Assembly: GCA_964463485.1 (NCBI GenBank)
Contig: CAYXDO010000015.1
Location: 41,826-105,825 of the forward strand
Source of the DNA: CAYXDO01 sp964463485
GTDB taxonomy: Bacteria > Myxococcota > Kuafuiibacteriia > Kuafuiibacteriales > Kuafuiibacteriaceae
Direction of reading: 5' to 3'
Length of the DNA: 64,000 bases
Shown here: positions 34,289-44,106 of the stretch, in pieces
Numbering within the stretch: the stretch's first letter is position 1
Layout of the letters: the number at the start of each line of letters is the position of its first letter
Program-made: the position numbers and the translations under genes
Notes under the pieces: generated by a model
What the model was told of the DNA's origin: nothing
Databases searched by the model: none
Seen by the model: only the letters and a program-made list of their open reading frames with translations

Positions 34289-36278
34289 ACAGATAGAATT
34301 TGTTGCTGGAGCGATCGATGATTTGGATCTTGTTGCGCTTCTCGGGGGACAAGGCGCTCTTGAGAGCCTGATATCGCTCCTGTTCGGTGACGATGAACTC
34401 GCGGCCGGGTTGGTCGACGAGGCTTCGAATACGTTGGTTGGCGCCGCTCTCCTTCACTTGCAGCACCCGATTCCTCGAGTAGAAGGTCTCGCCCCGCCAG
34501 TTGAGTTGGTACGCGTAGATCGGCTCGGTCCCTTTCTTTTCGGCGTAGTACGTCTTGAAGAGGTGAGCTTGGCTCCAATGGGGCGAGAGCATGTTGAAGT
34601 GGTGGTGTGAAATCCAGGTGCCGAAGAGGACTCCCATGGCGACGAACGCGAGGAGGGCGCGGGCGCGCTGTTTGAGAGCGTAAGCGAGGATCGCGAGGGC
34701 GCCGGTGGCGCCGACGATCGCCCCCATGAAGGGCCGGGGCTGAACCTCCCGAGGAAATTCTCGGTCGTATTTGTAGGTGAACAGGTTCACGAGGTCCCGC
34801 GGCTCGTCGAACAAATCACGGGCGACCACAGCGAAGAGAACGACGATCACGGCGACGACGCCGCGGTCGAGCCTCGACGGACGCTCGGCGATGTGAGTCA
34901 GCCAGTAGGCCACGAGCACGGAAAAGGCGGGGACCGCGGGGAAGATGTAGTGATGGAACTTGGTCTGGCTGATCGTGAAGAAGCAGTAGCTCCACAAGGC
35001 CCAGAGCGCCAAGAACAAGACCAGTCGGCTTCGCTGTGCGTCTCGATCTTGGTGGACGGGCACCTCAGTCAGGGTCGGGATCGGCTCGGGCCACCTCAGC
35101 TTCAGCGCGTAGGCGATGGCGATGGGGAGCAAGGCGCTCCATGGGAACATTCCGTAGCCGAGCTGCTCGATGAAGTAGCCAAGCCCCGCCCGATCCCCGT
35201 GCACGCCGGCGCCGACGCGGGAGAAGTTGTCGTGCACGACGAAGCGCTGATAAAAAGTGAGCCCTTCGTCGTCGCGCCCATTGAAGCTCAAGAGCGTGGC
35301 GTACCAGGGAGACGCGACGAGCAGAAACAGAGGGGCGAAGACGAGCACTCGACTGCGCCGCAACACGTTGGGGTCGATCGCGAAGAGCAGGTACAAGATG
35401 ACGAGCGGACCTACGACGGCGAGCACCGCGAGTCCCTTGGCGATGACGGCGAGGGCCATCGCCACGTAGAACATGACGAGCTTTTGATCTCTCCTCGAGC
35501 CGGCCATGAAGACCCAGCCGATCACGAGGAATCCGGCGAGCGCTCCGGCGGCGCAAAGCAGCCTGGCTGTTTGGGGCACGGACTGATTGGCCCCGATCAA
35601 CGCGAGCTGCGAAAACAGCGCTACCCCGGTGCCGAAGGCGGTTCCGATTCGAAGCAGCGGGGACGGCGGCCCGTCTTCTTCCACGTCGAAGACGGCTTCG
35701 ATGAAGAACGCGAGCCCGATGGTGAGCAAGCAGACGAGCGGGTTGTCGGTGATGGCTTGCTTGCCGATGAAGACGAATTGAGGCGAGGAGGCGAGGACCA
35801 CGGCGGCGAGCAGTCCGGTCGCGCGGCCAGCGAGCCGAGATCCGATCCGGTAGACGGCGATCATCGCGCCGATGGCGAGGAGGGCAAAAGGCATGCGAAC
35901 GCCCCACTCGGTGAGGCTGCCCAGCGCTTCGCCGGCAGGGGTGGACTCGGCGCCGACGACGAACATCCCGAGGGCCATGAGCCACAAGGTGAGGGCGGGC
36001 TTGGAGAAGAAATAGGCGCTCTCCCAGTATGGGTAGACGTAGTCGCCGCGCTGAATCATCGCGCGCGCGACTTCGCCGTAGTGGGTCTCCCAAGGATCCC
36101 AGAGCCCGAGGGTGCCCAGGAAGGGCAAAAAGAGCAGCGCGCCGAGGATCGCGACGAGGACCACCGCTGATTTTTCGGTGGGCACGCGCGCCTCGAGCGC
36201 GGTGAGCCACGACGCGCGAGGCTCGTCGTGGGAGGCATTCGGGCCCGCGGGGGGGGCTAGCGGTTGTTCCGAAGTCAC
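34272..36278 (-). CDS. GT39/ArnT-like glycosyltransferase
   Basis: A 668-aa membrane protein with about twelve hydrophobic helices, starting at GTG 36278. The first periplasmic loop has LWDPWETHYGEVARAMIQRG, the D-E type motif of PMT/ArnT enzymes, and FFSKPALTLWLMALG matches the K-P-x-L segment. The C-terminal soluble part contains FIVTEQERYQALKSAL. These enzymes move a sugar from a polyprenyl phosphate to lipid A, protein or another glycan in the periplasm. It overlaps the metallophosphoesterase gene and heads the three-gene run ending with thiL. Confidence 0.88.
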   Translation of the reverse strand: MTSEQPLAPPAGPNASHDEPRASWLTALEARVPTEKSAVVLVAILGALLFLPFLGTLGLWDPWETHYGEVARAMIQRGDYVYPYWESAYFFSKPALTLWLMALGMFVVGAESTPAGEALGSLTEWGVRMPFALLAIGAMIAVYRIGSRLAGRATGLLAAVVLASSPQFVFIGKQAITDNPLVCLLTIGLAFFIEAVFDVEEDGPPSPLLRIGTAFGTGVALFSQLALIGANQSVPQTARLLCAAGALAGFLVIGWVFMAGSRRDQKLVMFYVAMALAVIAKGLAVLAVVGPLVILYLLFAIDPNVLRRSRVLVFAPLFLLVASPWYATLLSFNGRDDEGLTFYQRFVVHDNFSRVGAGVHGDRAGLGYFIEQLGYGMFPWSALLPIAIAYALKLRWPEPIPTLTEVPVHQDRDAQRSRLVLFLALWALWSYCFFTISQTKFHHYIFPAVPAFSVLVAYWLTHIAERPSRLDRGVVAVIVVLFAVVARDLFDEPRDLVNLFTYKYDREFPREVQPRPFMGAIVGATGALAILAYALKQRARALLAFVAMGVLFGTWISHHHFNMLSPHWSQAHLFKTYYAEKKGTEPIYAYQLNWRGETFYSRNRVLQVKESGANQRIRSLVDQPGREFIVTEQERYQALKSALSPEKRNKIQIIDRSSNKFYLCVVED

Positions 36279-36382
36279 GACGAAAGGCGCGGAACCCTAG
36301 AAATGGCGTCGGGTTGTGTCAATCGAGAAGCCCAATCTCCCGTCGGACAAGAGGCCCAGGGCCGGAACCGCACGGGAAGTGC

Positions 36383-36388
36383 TATACC
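36383..36388 (+). promoter_or_regulatory. Extended -10 (TGC-TATACC), 6 nt before ATG 36395
   Basis: TGC at 36380-36382 directly precedes TATACC, an extended -10 pattern, followed by six bases and the ATG of the Ig-repeat lipoprotein gene. No -35 is visible. It belongs to the set of leaderless candidates in this window. Confidence 0.45.
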
Positions 36389-36394
36389 TCGAAT

Positions 36395-39300
36395 ATGATC
36401 GGCCGGAGAGTTTTTCACGCGGCGCCTTTGCTTCTCGCGCTCGTCTCGTGTGGTCGCGATGGGCCGGCGCTCGGCAAGTCCGTCGAACGCTCCCTGCTGA
36501 TTCGTCCAGGGTCCTTCGAGCTGTATCGAGGCCAGCGCTTCGGGTTCGACGTGTTGCTCGTCGAGGGCGGGTTGGAGAAGTCGGTGCTCTCCGAGGCCGA
36601 GACCTCCCTCGAGCCCGCGAAGATCGTGGAGCTCCAAGGGCTCGGCGCGGGGATCGCGCGGGCTGCGGGCGAGGCGAAGCTGCTCGCTAAACATGGGCCG
36701 CTCTCCGCATCGGCCGACATCACGGTCCATGCGGCCGAGCTGACCGGCATCTCCGTCAAACCCGAACGCTTCACCTTGGCCACGGGTGAGTCGCGGCCGC
36801 TCGAGGTCGAGGGAACGCTGAGCGATGGGTCCCGAGTCGATCTGACTCCTGGCGCCACGGGGACGACGTACCGCAGCTCTGGGGCGCGGTTTGCGAGCGT
36901 CGATGCGAATGGCTCGGTGCTCGCGCTTGCTCCCGGCGAGGTCGAAATCACCGTGACGCACGGCAGATTCTCCGCGACCGCGAATCTCACGATCACCGGC
37001 GAGCCTCCGAAGGGCTTCGTGAGCTTGCGACTCGACCCCGACGTGTTGGCGTTGGGATTCGGCCAGAGCGCTCTCCTTAGAGCCATCGGCAAAACCGAAG
37101 ACGGAACCGAGCACGACCTCGTCAGAGAGGGCTTCGAGGTGAGCTTCGGTTCCTCGGACAACAACTTACTGGTCGTGTCTCCCATGGGGTCGGTTCAAGC
37201 TCGCAACTCGGAGGGCTCCGTCACGGTCACCGCCAAACACCGCGAGCTCTCGGCGACGGCGAAGGTCGACATCAAGCGGGAGGTCGAGCGCCGACTCACT
37301 TCCATCACCATCGTGCCAGAGACCGCGACGCTCAACGTCGGCGAGACTCTTCAGCTCCAAGTGCTGGGAAATTATTCGGATGGAACTCAGGCCGATCTCA
37401 CTCGCGGCTCCGGAACGACCTATCGCCCCACGCCCGCCAACGGCCCGGCGACCGTGGGCCAAACCACCGGGCTCGTGCGCGGGGCACGACCAGGCAACTC
37501 GGTCATTACGGCGACCAACTCGGGATTCACCGCGCAGACTCGCATTCGAGTGCTGGAGGCGGACGTCACACTCACCGAGCTCATCGTCGAACCCGCTCAG
37601 GTCTCCATCCCCGTCGGGGAGACTCGCGAGCTGACCGTCACCGCCGTGTTCTCCGATGGGTCTCGCACCAACGTCACGAGCTCACCGTCCACAACGTACT
37701 CGGTGTCTCCCATCGACGTGGCCACGGTGAATGCTGGTCGAGTCACGGGCCGACGCCCCGGGCGCGCCGAAGTTAGGATCACATACGGCGGAATCACGCG
37801 CTCGGTCGAGGTCGTGGTCACCGATCAGCCGGTCACCGTCGTCGGACTGCGGTTCGTGCCGGACCCGATCCGAGTCGCCGTCGGCAGCTCCGTACCCTTC
37901 CAAGTCATCGCGCAATACTCGGACGGGTCGACGCGAGACGTAACCGGCTCGAGGGGGCTGGCGCTCCGCATTTTGGACACTTCCGTCGCGGCCCTCTCCG
38001 GTATCGGAGGGATCCAGGGACAAGCGGCCGGCGATACTTTCATCGAAGCCAACTTCCAGAACGCGTCGGCTCGCGCACGGATCGTCGTCGAAGGGGGGCC
38101 GGTCGGATATGTCGCACTCATCCTGGTCGTACCCAATACCATCGACGTCGGATCCACGGAGGCTTGGCAGGTGGGCGGAGTGCGTTCCGACGGCCAGATC
38201 GACGATCTCACACACGACCCTAGGCTCCAAATCTCGGTGTCGAGCTCGAACGTCATCGCCGTGAGGCCGGGCGAGGTCGAGGGGCTACGCGTGGGGGTCT
38301 CGGATCTGACCGTGCGGATGTTGGGGCTGAGCGCGACGCGCAGCGTACGTGTGATCGCGACGGTCGATCCAGTGGTTCGGATCGAGTTCGTGCCTGCCTC
38401 CATCACGATGGACGTGGGCGATCAAGTCATCGTGCAGTTGTTCGCAATCTACCAGTCCGGAGCTCGGCGCGACATCACGTACGATCCCGGCGTGAACGGC
38501 AGCGCGACCGGCCCCGTCGACCTGCTCCCCGATCCGAACGGGGTGATCGTGGTTGCGCTCGGTGCTGGGCGGGCACAAATCGACGTCACCTACCAGAACC
38601 TCTCGGCGAGCCTGCCGATCACGATTCGGGGCGCGAACCCCACCCTCACGTCGCTCGAGGTGGTCGCGCCCACTTCGATGAACGTGGGCAACGTCGTGGC
38701 GTATCAAGTCATCGCGCACTACAGCGACGGGTCGGTCGAGGACGTGACCTTCGATCCGAACGTCGTCGTGCGAGTGTCTCCGCCTGGAGTGGCCAGCCTG
38801 CTCGGCGCCGGGGCCATCCGAGGAGACTCTCCGGGGACGGCGATGGTCGAGGCCGTGCTCGGGGGCTTCCAGGCGAACGCGTTCATCCGCGTGCTACCCG
38901 CGTCATTCGTGGCGCTCTTCTGGGTACCCTCGGCGCTCACACTGCAGGTCGCAGAGTCGGCGACGGCCGAGCTATTCGGTCGCCGAGCGGACGGGAGCAC
39001 CAGCCGAATTTCTCCGTCCGGCGTGGACGCGCTCTCGGCGTCTGGCCCGATCGCAGTCAGCGTGGGCCCGACGAGCTTCATCATCAGCGGCAGCGGCGTT
39101 GGGACAGGTGAGTTGCGTGCCTCGATGGATGGGCTCGAGGCGGTGCTTCCCGTCAACGTGACACCTGGCCCAGCCCAGGTCACCGGCATTCGCGGAGAAC
39201 CGAACCCGATGAACCTGACGATCCTGGGAATCGGTCGAATCACCGTGATTGCGACCTACTCGGATGGGCGGGAGGGCCCTGTCACCGGCGCAACCTTCGT

Positions 39301-41143
39301 GAGCGCGAACGGGATGGTCGCAAACGTGGATCCCAGCGGCACGGTGATCGGATTCAGCCCGGGCACCACGACGATTCAAATCAGTTATTCGGGCTTCAAC
39401 GCGACGGTGACGGTCAATGTCGGCGCGACGCCCTTACGACTGATCGTCACGCCAGACCCGGTCGACGTCGACGTCGGTTCCGTCGTGGCGCTGAGTGTGT
39501 CCGTCCAACTCAGTGACGGAACGACTCAGCCCGCTACGGGTGCGACCTTCAGCTCCGACGACCCGTCGGTGGCCTCAGTCGGTCCACTCGGCGGCGTTCG
39601 CGGGGTGACCGCGGGACAGACGTTCGTGACGGTCAGCGCGATGGGATTGAGCGCGCGCATCGGCGTCACCGTCCACGCGGTCCCGCCGCCGGTGCTCACG
39701 CGCCTCGACCCGGATGCGATCGCGGTGGGTTCGCCAGCGACGACCGTTCGTGCGCTCGGGAGTGATTTCCGAGCGGGCGATCGTATCATCTTCGATGGCG
39801 GCGTGCTCACGGCGACCTTCGTCAGCGCCAACGAGCTCACCTTCAGACTCACCGCTACTCAGCTCCGGACCGTCGCCAATCACCGCGTCCAGGTCGAGCG
39901 TCCCACGACCGCGCAGAGATCGGTCGTTCGAACTCTGCGGGTCGGAGAGCCTCCCAACATCAGCGAGCTCAACCCGGCGGCGATGCGAGAGGGTACGACG
40001 GAGGATTTGGAGGCCGTCGGCAGCGGACTCACGGGGCTGACGATCACCTCCAACAGCCCGGTGATTTCGATTTGCTGTGCGGCCGAGTCAGGGACTTCGG
40101 TCCAATTCAGGGTGACCGCGCCGGCGAGCTCGGCGGGTTCGTATACGCTCACCTTCACGAACGACTTTGGCTCGACGACGGTCACGCTCACCGTCCTGGC
40201 TGGCCCAGCGGATCTCGTGGTCAGTGCGGGTCAAACGGTCCATCTGTCCGGTGCGAATACCTATCACGACGTTCGTGTCGAGGCTGGCGGGACGATCATC
40301 GGGGATGGGTTCACGCCCCTGCACCTGTTTGCGGAGGGCACGATCACGATTCGAGGGATGATCGACGTAAGCGGGTCGGACGGGCAGGACGGCTTTCGCG
40401 GACCGGCGGGCGGCGGTGACGCAGGACCCGGCGGCGGTGGCGGTGGCGGCGGTGCGGACGGCAACACCAACTCTCCTGCGGCAGGCGGGCAAGGCGCGCC
40501 GAACGGAGGCTCTGCGGCGATCGGCGCGGGAGCTGGCACGGCGGCCGGAGACGGCGGCGGCTTGGGTGCGGGCGAAGGTGCAGCCGGAGGCTGTGGACAA
40601 GGCGGTGGCGGTGGCGCCTTTGGCGGCAACGGTGGCGCGGGCGGCGGCGACGCTGGAGACGGGCGCGGAGCCCCCGGAGGCACGGCCTCCGGCGGGAGCA
40701 CGTTCGCGGGTGGCACCGGCGGAGGCGGCGGAAGCACATGCAGCAATAGCTCCGGCGGAGGCGGGGGCGGAGGCGGAGGCGTGCTCGTCCTCGAGACTGC
40801 AGGCGGCCAAATCTCGGTGGTCGGCATCGTGAGGGCTAACGGCGGCAAAGGGGGCGATGGGTTTGGCAACACCGGAGGCGCAGGCGGAGGCGCGGGCGGC
40901 CGAGTTCAGCTCGCAGCCCCAGGCGGAGTCGTGAGTGTGTCGGGTACGGTCGAGGCGGTCGGCGGCGGCGGCGGCAACTCCTTCGACGGGGATGCCGGCG
41001 GCGGCGGCGGCGGCGGCCAGATCGTGATCAGCGCGGGGACTCGCAATCTCACCGGAGTCATCGACGTGGCGGGAGGCAACGGCGGGCTCGCCATTCGAAA
41101 TGGAAACTCGGGGCGACCCGGAGCCTCGGGAGTCACGCCCTAA
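36395..41143 (+). CDS. Giant BIG2 (bacterial Ig-like group 2) repeat lipoprotein with glycine-rich tail
   Basis: A 1,582-aa surface protein. ATG 36395 gives a lipoprotein signal MIGRRVFHAAPLLLALVSCG (lipobox LVSC); a longer start is not needed. About twelve Ig-like BIG2 repeats of 85-100 residues follow, each with a variant of VxVGxxxxLxVxAxYSDGS, e.g. VSIPVGETRELTVTAVFSDG and AVGSSVPFQVIAQYSDGST. Residues about 1100-1280 are two IPT/TIG-like domains (RLDPDAIAVGSPATTVRALG). After a beta-helix-like strand region (TVHLSGANTYHDVRVEAGG) come about 260 residues that are very rich in Gly, with stretches such as GGGGGGGADG. Probably a long stalk with an adhesive or matrix tail on the outer membrane. 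Confidence 0.85.
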   Translation: MIGRRVFHAAPLLLALVSCGRDGPALGKSVERSLLIRPGSFELYRGQRFGFDVLLVEGGLEKSVLSEAETSLEPAKIVELQGLGAGIARAAGEAKLLAKHGPLSASADITVHAAELTGISVKPERFTLATGESRPLEVEGTLSDGSRVDLTPGATGTTYRSSGARFASVDANGSVLALAPGEVEITVTHGRFSATANLTITGEPPKGFVSLRLDPDVLALGFGQSALLRAIGKTEDGTEHDLVREGFEVSFGSSDNNLLVVSPMGSVQARNSEGSVTVTAKHRELSATAKVDIKREVERRLTSITIVPETATLNVGETLQLQVLGNYSDGTQADLTRGSGTTYRPTPANGPATVGQTTGLVRGARPGNSVITATNSGFTAQTRIRVLEADVTLTELIVEPAQVSIPVGETRELTVTAVFSDGSRTNVTSSPSTTYSVSPIDVATVNAGRVTGRRPGRAEVRITYGGITRSVEVVVTDQPVTVVGLRFVPDPIRVAVGSSVPFQVIAQYSDGSTRDVTGSRGLALRILDTSVAALSGIGGIQGQAAGDTFIEANFQNASARARIVVEGGPVGYVALILVVPNTIDVGSTEAWQVGGVRSDGQIDDLTHDPRLQISVSSSNVIAVRPGEVEGLRVGVSDLTVRMLGLSATRSVRVIATVDPVVRIEFVPASITMDVGDQVIVQLFAIYQSGARRDITYDPGVNGSATGPVDLLPDPNGVIVVALGAGRAQIDVTYQNLSASLPITIRGANPTLTSLEVVAPTSMNVGNVVAYQVIAHYSDGSVEDVTFDPNVVVRVSPPGVASLLGAGAIRGDSPGTAMVEAVLGGFQANAFIRVLPASFVALFWVPSALTLQVAESATAELFGRRADGSTSRISPSGVDALSASGPIAVSVGPTSFIISGSGVGTGELRASMDGLEAVLPVNVTPGPAQVTGIRGEPNPMNLTILGIGRITVIATYSDGREGPVTGATFVSANGMVANVDPSGTVIGFSPGTTTIQISYSGFNATVTVNVGATPLRLIVTPDPVDVDVGSVVALSVSVQLSDGTTQPATGATFSSDDPSVASVGPLGGVRGVTAGQTFVTVSAMGLSARIGVTVHAVPPPVLTRLDPDAIAVGSPATTVRALGSDFRAGDRIIFDGGVLTATFVSANELTFRLTATQLRTVANHRVQVERPTTAQRSVVRTLRVGEPPNISELNPAAMREGTTEDLEAVGSGLTGLTITSNSPVISICCAAESGTSVQFRVTAPASSAGSYTLTFTNDFGSTTVTLTVLAGPADLVVSAGQTVHLSGANTYHDVRVEAGGTIIGDGFTPLHLFAEGTITIRGMIDVSGSDGQDGFRGPAGGGDAGPGGGGGGGGADGNTNSPAAGGQGAPNGGSAAIGAGAGTAAGDGGGLGAGEGAAGGCGQGGGGGAFGGNGGAGGGDAGDGRGAPGGTASGGSTFAGGTGGGGGSTCSNSSGGGGGGGGGVLVLETAGGQISVVGIVRANGGKGGDGFGNTGGAGGGAGGRVQLAAPGGVVSVSGTVEAVGGGGGNSFDGDAGGGGGGGQIVISAGTRNLTGVIDVAGGNGGLAIRNGNSGRPGASGVTP

Positions 41144-41210
41144 TCGGTATTTTTGACAGGCCCTGGCCCCAGGTACGGCGAACGTAAATCATAGAGCAGC
41201 CCCAAGCGCG

Positions 41211-41242
41211 GCGTGACAACTCACGGGCGTGACAACTCACGG
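41211..41242. repeat. Two-copy 16-bp direct repeat across a stop codon
   Basis: The 16-mer gcgtgacaactcacgg occurs at 41211 and 41227. The second copy contains the stop codon of the minus-strand lipoprotein gene (41237-41239), so a loss or gain of one unit would move the end of that protein. Confidence 0.9.
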
Positions 41243-43759
41243 GCGGGCCCTGGCGACGGCCACGCGGCGGCCAGACATTCCGAAAGCGAGCTCTTGGTCA
41301 CCGATCAGGGCCACAGCGCCAGCGAATTCAGCATCGAGCCGCGTCCATCGGTCGAGGGCGAAAGGCCTTTCGATGAAAGTGCGGCGACCGAGCGACAAGG
41401 TCTGCGCAAAGACGGTCAAGTGCCCCAGCGGGTCAATCAGCACCGACGGAGTTCCCGTCATGAGTAGCCTGGGAGAGTCTCGCGCCGGCACATCGTACCC
41501 GGGCAACGCTCGGATTCGAAGCCCGTCGGCGCGGTCTGCGAGTCGGCGCGGTCGAGCCTCGACCAGGTTGACTCGATCGAGGATGCTGGAGCGAACCGCG
41601 AAGAGGACACCGCCCTGCTCGAGGTCTTGAATCGATTCGATGGGTCGACTCTGCCCGAGAGTGGAGTCTGCGACGACCTCGGCGGGGAGGGCAACACGCT
41701 GGACTCTGCCAGCCGCGTATCGGGCCAGCACTCCGGAGCAGCCCCCGAGCCAGGCGACACCCCCTCCCGCGGATGCGACGTGACGCCACGACCCCGGGAT
41801 GGGTGCGAACGGATCCGGAAACTCGGCGGTTCGCGCGCAATCGTTCGTGCCCGGCGAGGTTTCGAGTTCGGGAGTGCTCGGATCGTCCCACGCGACCTCG
41901 ACCTCGGCGGCGACGTCTCCTCGGAGCTCGTAGACTTTCCAGCCCGCACCCACGAGGAGCCCCACTCCGTGGGCGACCTCTGCGACGTCGTCGTAGGTGA
42001 TTTCGGGTAGGTCATATTTGGTCCAATGAGGCGGGTTGATTGAAACGTCGAGCCGTCCAGCGAAGCCGCCCTCGGGTGTCGTCGCTGCGATCCAGAACGT
42101 CCCATCCGCGCGCGATCGAGCGGCGCCGACGACAAAAGCGCGAGGATCGACCGGCAGCGAGATCGGCGAGCCCAGAGCGCGGCCTTCGAGCTTCGTGACC
42201 TCCGGGGGGCTTGGCCAGAACACCCAAGCCGCGTCGCCGTCGGGTACGATCGCGGCGGCAGGGAGGGTGTGCTCGCGGCCGTAGGTAGGTTCGGGAGGGC
42301 TGCCCGAATGAGACCGCAGCCACTCGCCATCGCGGGCTCTCGCGAGCAAAGTCCCGACGGGAATCGAGTCTGGCCGAAAGAGATCAGCTGGCAGGCCCAA
42401 CTCGGCAAGTAAACCGGCGCGAGCGTGGTCGTCGGCATCCAGCACGAGCGCTCGACCGTCGGCCATACTCACCCAGGTCTCGGTCTCCGTTCGATGAACG
42501 ATTCCGGAGATGGCGACCGAGGAGGTCAGGATTGTCTCCCAAGGACTCGTCCCTCGGACCTGGGATCGATGAAGTCGGTAACGCCCCTCTTCGACGGTGT
42601 AGACTAGGCCTTTGCTACCGACGCGACCCAGGTGGACCCGCGACCCGAGGCGACTGACATCCCGAGTCGCCAGCTGAGGAGACAAGTCGAGCGCGAAGAC
42701 GGCGCCCTGCCCGCCGAGGAGCAGCGTGGACTCGTCGAGGGCGACCACAGATTCCGCCTTGTCTGGGGCTCTCGACAGGCTGCCGCGGACGGTGCAAGTC
42801 GACAGATTGTCGCACTCATAGACGATCAATCGGTGGGGCGAGTTGATGTCTTGGTGTATGATGAGTACGGACCCAGAGGGAGCTCGACACAAAGTGTATT
42901 TCTCGATCCCCGAAAACCGTGGAATCGAGTGTTTCAGCTCGACACCTCGACTCGACATCGAGAAGACGCGCGCGAGGTCCGCTTGGTCGGTGTCGAGGCT
43001 GAGCACGAGGACGGAAGCGTCACCGAGGGCCTCCGCATCGATGATCGGCCCGGGGAAAGTCACCGGGTGCGTCGTTCGCTCCCCGGCTGAACCGATCCAC
43101 AGCGCGACTCGCTCGCTGACGAACGCGGATGCGCCGCTCGGCGTCATCGCGGCGATCTCGACGGGCTCTGCGTCCAAAGGGGGATGGATGAACTCGATAT
43201 CCAGCGGAGGGCTCGTCGCGGCGACTTCCGGCCAGGCCGAGCAGGTGCCCGGGCGCGTCACGACGACCGACCGTTCGAGCGCGAGCGCGGAGGGATCTGA
43301 GGAATCGAGCCTATGAGTCGGGTCGAACACGGCGGCGAACGGGGGGATCGGGCACGCGTCGCCTTCGAGCAAGAGCTGAGGAGGTTGCGTCGCGGGCACG
43401 GCGCAGAACGGACAGCTCCCAATCAGAGGGGCATCGGTGGACTTTCGCACATCGAGCGCTCCGACTTCGGTGACACTCAGCGGCGCGCTGGTGGGGCCCA
43501 CGAGGTCCGCGGCAGCGACGACCACGAGGAGCTTCCCGTAGGTTTCGTCGACCTCGACGCGACCCAGTCCGTCGCGAATGGGTACGACTTTGTCCACCTG
43601 CCCGCTGGCGTCCATGGAAACGAAAACGACCAGATCGCCGGGCAGCGCGTCGACGGGAAACGTGAGCGCGTCGGGAGCGCAAGCGATCAGGCCGCAAGCG
43701 ATCAGGCAGCAAGCGATCAGGGCGAGGCGCAGCGTCGCGCTCCCTGAAGAGGGACTCAC
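41237..43759 (-). CDS. Large lipoprotein with propeller-like repeats, unknown function
   Basis: An 840-aa secreted protein. GTG 43759 has GAGAAGG-like bases upstream and leads into a hydrophobic signal with three overlapping lipobox-like units: LIACCLIACGLIACAPD. The DNA there is a 15-bp tandem repeat. The body alternates beta-strand stretches and loops such as VLVLSLDTDQADLARVFSMS, STLLLGGQGAVFALDLSP and TETWVSMADGRALVLDAD, compatible with one or two beta-propellers, and has scattered Cys. I do not recognise a family; the style matches the lipoproteins at 21109 and 62127, which suggests a lineage-specific group. Monocistronic. Confidence 0.7.
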   Translation of the reverse strand: MSPSSGSATLRLALIACCLIACGLIACAPDALTFPVDALPGDLVVFVSMDASGQVDKVVPIRDGLGRVEVDETYGKLLVVVAAADLVGPTSAPLSVTEVGALDVRKSTDAPLIGSCPFCAVPATQPPQLLLEGDACPIPPFAAVFDPTHRLDSSDPSALALERSVVVTRPGTCSAWPEVAATSPPLDIEFIHPPLDAEPVEIAAMTPSGASAFVSERVALWIGSAGERTTHPVTFPGPIIDAEALGDASVLVLSLDTDQADLARVFSMSSRGVELKHSIPRFSGIEKYTLCRAPSGSVLIIHQDINSPHRLIVYECDNLSTCTVRGSLSRAPDKAESVVALDESTLLLGGQGAVFALDLSPQLATRDVSRLGSRVHLGRVGSKGLVYTVEEGRYRLHRSQVRGTSPWETILTSSVAISGIVHRTETETWVSMADGRALVLDADDHARAGLLAELGLPADLFRPDSIPVGTLLARARDGEWLRSHSGSPPEPTYGREHTLPAAAIVPDGDAAWVFWPSPPEVTKLEGRALGSPISLPVDPRAFVVGAARSRADGTFWIAATTPEGGFAGRLDVSINPPHWTKYDLPEITYDDVAEVAHGVGLLVGAGWKVYELRGDVAAEVEVAWDDPSTPELETSPGTNDCARTAEFPDPFAPIPGSWRHVASAGGGVAWLGGCSGVLARYAAGRVQRVALPAEVVADSTLGQSRPIESIQDLEQGGVLFAVRSSILDRVNLVEARPRRLADRADGLRIRALPGYDVPARDSPRLLMTGTPSVLIDPLGHLTVFAQTLSLGRRTFIERPFALDRWTRLDAEFAGAVALIGDQELAFGMSGRRVAVARARP
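43679..43723. repeat. In-frame 15-bp tandem repeat inside a signal-peptide region
   Basis: Three copies of gcaagcgatcagg plus two variable bases start at 43679, 43694 and 43709. Read on the minus strand they encode LIAC-type five-residue units of the lipoprotein signal peptide. Slippage by whole units would change the length of the hydrophobic core without a frameshift. Confidence 0.9.
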
Positions 43760-44106
43760 CTTCTCAGCATGCACTCGACCGTGGAGACGAGGAAGCCTTG
43801 CACATCGAAATTCCGGCGGAATGTCGTCCGGGGACAGGTGACACGACCCCATGTCCGCTGACCACGGGCATCGAACGAGTCTCTGCGGGGCTCGGCCACA
43901 AGCCTTTCTTCGTCAGCCGAGTAGGCCGGGAGCTGGTCGAGATGCCCGCAATGGAGCTCGAGTGAAGCACCGGTTTGACACCTCGTGCGATCCTCCCCAT
44001 GACTGAGGAGCCCAAACGAGGGCTGCCGAACGAATCCGAGGAAGTCGAGAGGCCGGAGCGAGTCTTGTGAGTGAAGCCAAGCGACGCGAGGTTCGACGAC
44101 AGGAAA
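43760..44106. other. Intergenic gap of about 350 bp between two minus-strand lipoprotein genes
   Basis: No established gene is found here. One short + strand frame (43798-43965) has codon usage that looks coding. I see no palindrome, terminator or repeat in the rest. Confidence 0.6.
43798..43965 (+). CDS. Possible small protein (55 aa), uncertain
   Basis: A frame of 55 codons starting at TTG 43798 with GAGGAAG just upstream. It reads HIEIPAECRPGTGDTTPC and ends VGRELVEMPAMELE; about 70% of third codon positions are G or C, similar to real genes here. Two Cys 11 residues apart and a Pro-rich start suggest a compact fold. I recognise no family. It could be a small gene, a remnant of a larger one, or chance. 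Confidence 0.3.
   Translation: MHIEIPAECRPGTGDTTPCPLTTGIERVSAGLGHKPFFVSRVGRELVEMPAMELE

Noticed and set aside
41151..41190. A sigma-70 promoter from the TTGACA at about 41151
   Set aside because: No -10 hexamer lies at 16-18 bp, and no + strand gene follows.
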